A program made the position numbers and the translations under genes. The notes beneath the pieces are model-generated. The model searched no databases. It was not told the origin of the DNA and was given only the letters and a program-made list of their open reading frames with translations. From Curtobacterium ammoniigenes NBRC 101786 (lineage in GTDB: Bacteria > Actinomycetota > Actinomycetes > Actinomycetales > Microbacteriaceae), in the NCBI RefSeq assembly GCF_001571045.1, contig NZ_BCSV01000008.1:1-58850 (forward strand): a stretch of DNA of 58,850 nt, read 5' to 3'. Numbering within the stretch: the first letter of the stretch is position 1; each line of letters starts with the position of its first letter. Below, in pieces: positions 57,971 through 58,850 of this stretch.

Positions 57971-58801
57971 ATGCGTCGATCAATCGGAGCGAAGGTCGGC
58001 CTCGGCGTCGCGACCTTCTTCGTCCTGCTCTTCGTGCTCGCGCCGATCTACTGGATGGTCGCCACGAGCCTGAAGACCACCGGCGGCGTCTCGGCGCAGC
58101 CGGCGCAATGGTTCCCGCTACCCATCTCGGGCGAGAACTACGTCACCGCGTTCACGCAGTACGACTTCGGTCGGTGGATCACGAACTCGCTCGTCGTCTC
58201 GATCGCCGCGACTGCGCTCGTGCTCGCGTTCGGCACCTTCGCCGGGTACGCCCTGGGACGGATGCCGATGCGTGGCCGCTTCACGATCCTGGTGTCGCTG
58301 CTGATCATCTCGGTGTTTCCGACGATCGCGCTCATCGCGCCGCTGTACCTGCTGATGCGCACGCTCGGCTGGCTCAACAGCTATCAGGCGCTCATCGTCC
58401 CGTACACGGCGCTGAACCTGCCGTTCGCGATTTGGATCCTGCGGAACTACTTCATGGGTGTGCCGAAGGAAATGGAGGAGACCGCCCGAATCGACGGGGC
58501 CTCCCCGCTCCGCACCGTGTGGTCGGTTGTCCTGCCGATGACGCTGCCGGGCCTGTTCACCGCCGGGATCTTCGCGTTCACCGCCTGCTGGACCGAGTTC
58601 CTGATGGCGCTCTCGTTCAACTCGGCCGACTCGTTCCGGACGATCCCGGTGGGCATCGCGCTCTTCGGGTCGGCGCACATCACGCCGTACGGGACGATCT
58701 TCGCGGCGTCGACGGTCGCGGTCGTCCCCATTGCGATCCTGACGTTCGTCTTCCGACGATCCGTCGTGTCCGGCCTCACTGCCGGGGCGATCAAGGGGTA
58801 G
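57971..58801 (+). CDS. Sugar ABC transporter permease, MalG type
   Basis: A 276-residue protein with six membrane segments. The EAA loop reads KEMEETARIDGASPLRTVWS (about 166-186), and the C-terminal FRRSVVSGLTAGAIKG is typical of MalG-like proteins. It is the last visible gene of the operon; further enzymes for the sugar may lie beyond the window. Confidence 0.92.
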   Translation: MRRSIGAKVGLGVATFFVLLFVLAPIYWMVATSLKTTGGVSAQPAQWFPLPISGENYVTAFTQYDFGRWITNSLVVSIAATALVLAFGTFAGYALGRMPMRGRFTILVSLLIISVFPTIALIAPLYLLMRTLGWLNSYQALIVPYTALNLPFAIWILRNYFMGVPKEMEETARIDGASPLRTVWSVVLPMTLPGLFTAGIFAFTACWTEFLMALSFNSADSFRTIPVGIALFGSAHITPYGTIFAASTVAVVPIAILTFVFRRSVVSGLTAGAIKG

Positions 58802-58850
58802 CGCGGGCCCGGGGCCGGGGCCCGGGCCGGGGCCCGGGGCGGGGCCGGGG
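58802..58850. repeat. GC-only simple repeat at the right edge
   Basis: The last 49 bases contain only G and C, with repeated GGGCCCGGGGCC-type blocks directly after the permease stop. The repeat may continue past the window. It can fold into hairpins or quadruplexes. Confidence 0.85.

Noticed and set aside
1..58850. tRNA, rRNA, tmRNA, SRP RNA or RNase P genes
   Set aside because: I looked for the conserved cores in the gaps between genes on both strands and saw none.

Overview
The window is high-GC DNA from an actinobacterium, most likely a free-living, sugar- and polyol-using member of a group such as Microbacteriaceae. That placement is inference. It rests on the GC-rich third positions, the many GTG starts, a 6C-type small RNA, a coupled ECF-sigma/Asp23 gene set and several apparently leaderless promoters. 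I found no rRNA, tRNA or CRISPR array.

Region 1 (1-9075) is an accessory segment. It opens with the end of an IS21-family element running off the left edge. Next come a leaderless gene of unknown function overlapping a Xre/ImmA-IrrE regulator-peptidase, a sigma-70 region-4 remnant and small unknown genes. A complete IS3-family element follows, with 23-bp inverted ends and a 3-bp target duplication. The segment ends with a NERD-nuclease/UvrD-type helicase followed closely by an EVE-like/DUF3883 protein. This last pair looks like an anti-phage or anti-plasmid module and is the best candidate for an undescribed system here.

Region 2 (9150-16350) is mostly core-like: a small membrane protein, a 6C RNA, an MBL-fold hydrolase, a DUF3761 fragment, an MFS exporter, a PEBP protein, a coupled RpiB-like/TIM-like isomerase pair of the tetrulose-phosphate type, an LtrA membrane protein and a GntR regulator.

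Region 3 (16335-21771) is a carboxylic-acid utilisation cluster: a PrpF-type isomerase, an MFS importer and a TcuA-type FAD dehydrogenase on the minus strand, with a divergent LysR regulator.

Region 4 (21844-32645) is a full myo-inositol operon on the minus strand, in the order iolC, aldolase, iolA, iolB, iolD, iolE/I-like, iolG, transaldolase-like. Its promoter carries a palindromic operator and is shared with a divergent idonate/sorbitol-type dehydrogenase.

Region 5 (32716-45284) holds a sulfite-oxidase-like membrane protein, a phosphotransferase, a scar joining a VOC-protein tail to an SdpB-like tail followed by an SdpI-like gene, an ABC-F protein with a long leader, a TipA-type MerR regulator, an aldo/keto reductase, a keto-acid decarboxylase with a divergent Lrp regulator, an MFS transporter and an ECF-sigma/Asp23 operon.

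Region 6 (45387-58850) holds two sugar ABC importers. The first (pfkB-SBP-permeases-nagB, divergent from deoR-GH4) looks like a glycoside or amino-sugar pathway. The second (SBP-permeases) lies behind a LacI-type operator and runs to the right edge, which ends in a GC-only simple repeat. Between them are a truncated glycosidase-ricin gene and a Na+/H+ antiporter.
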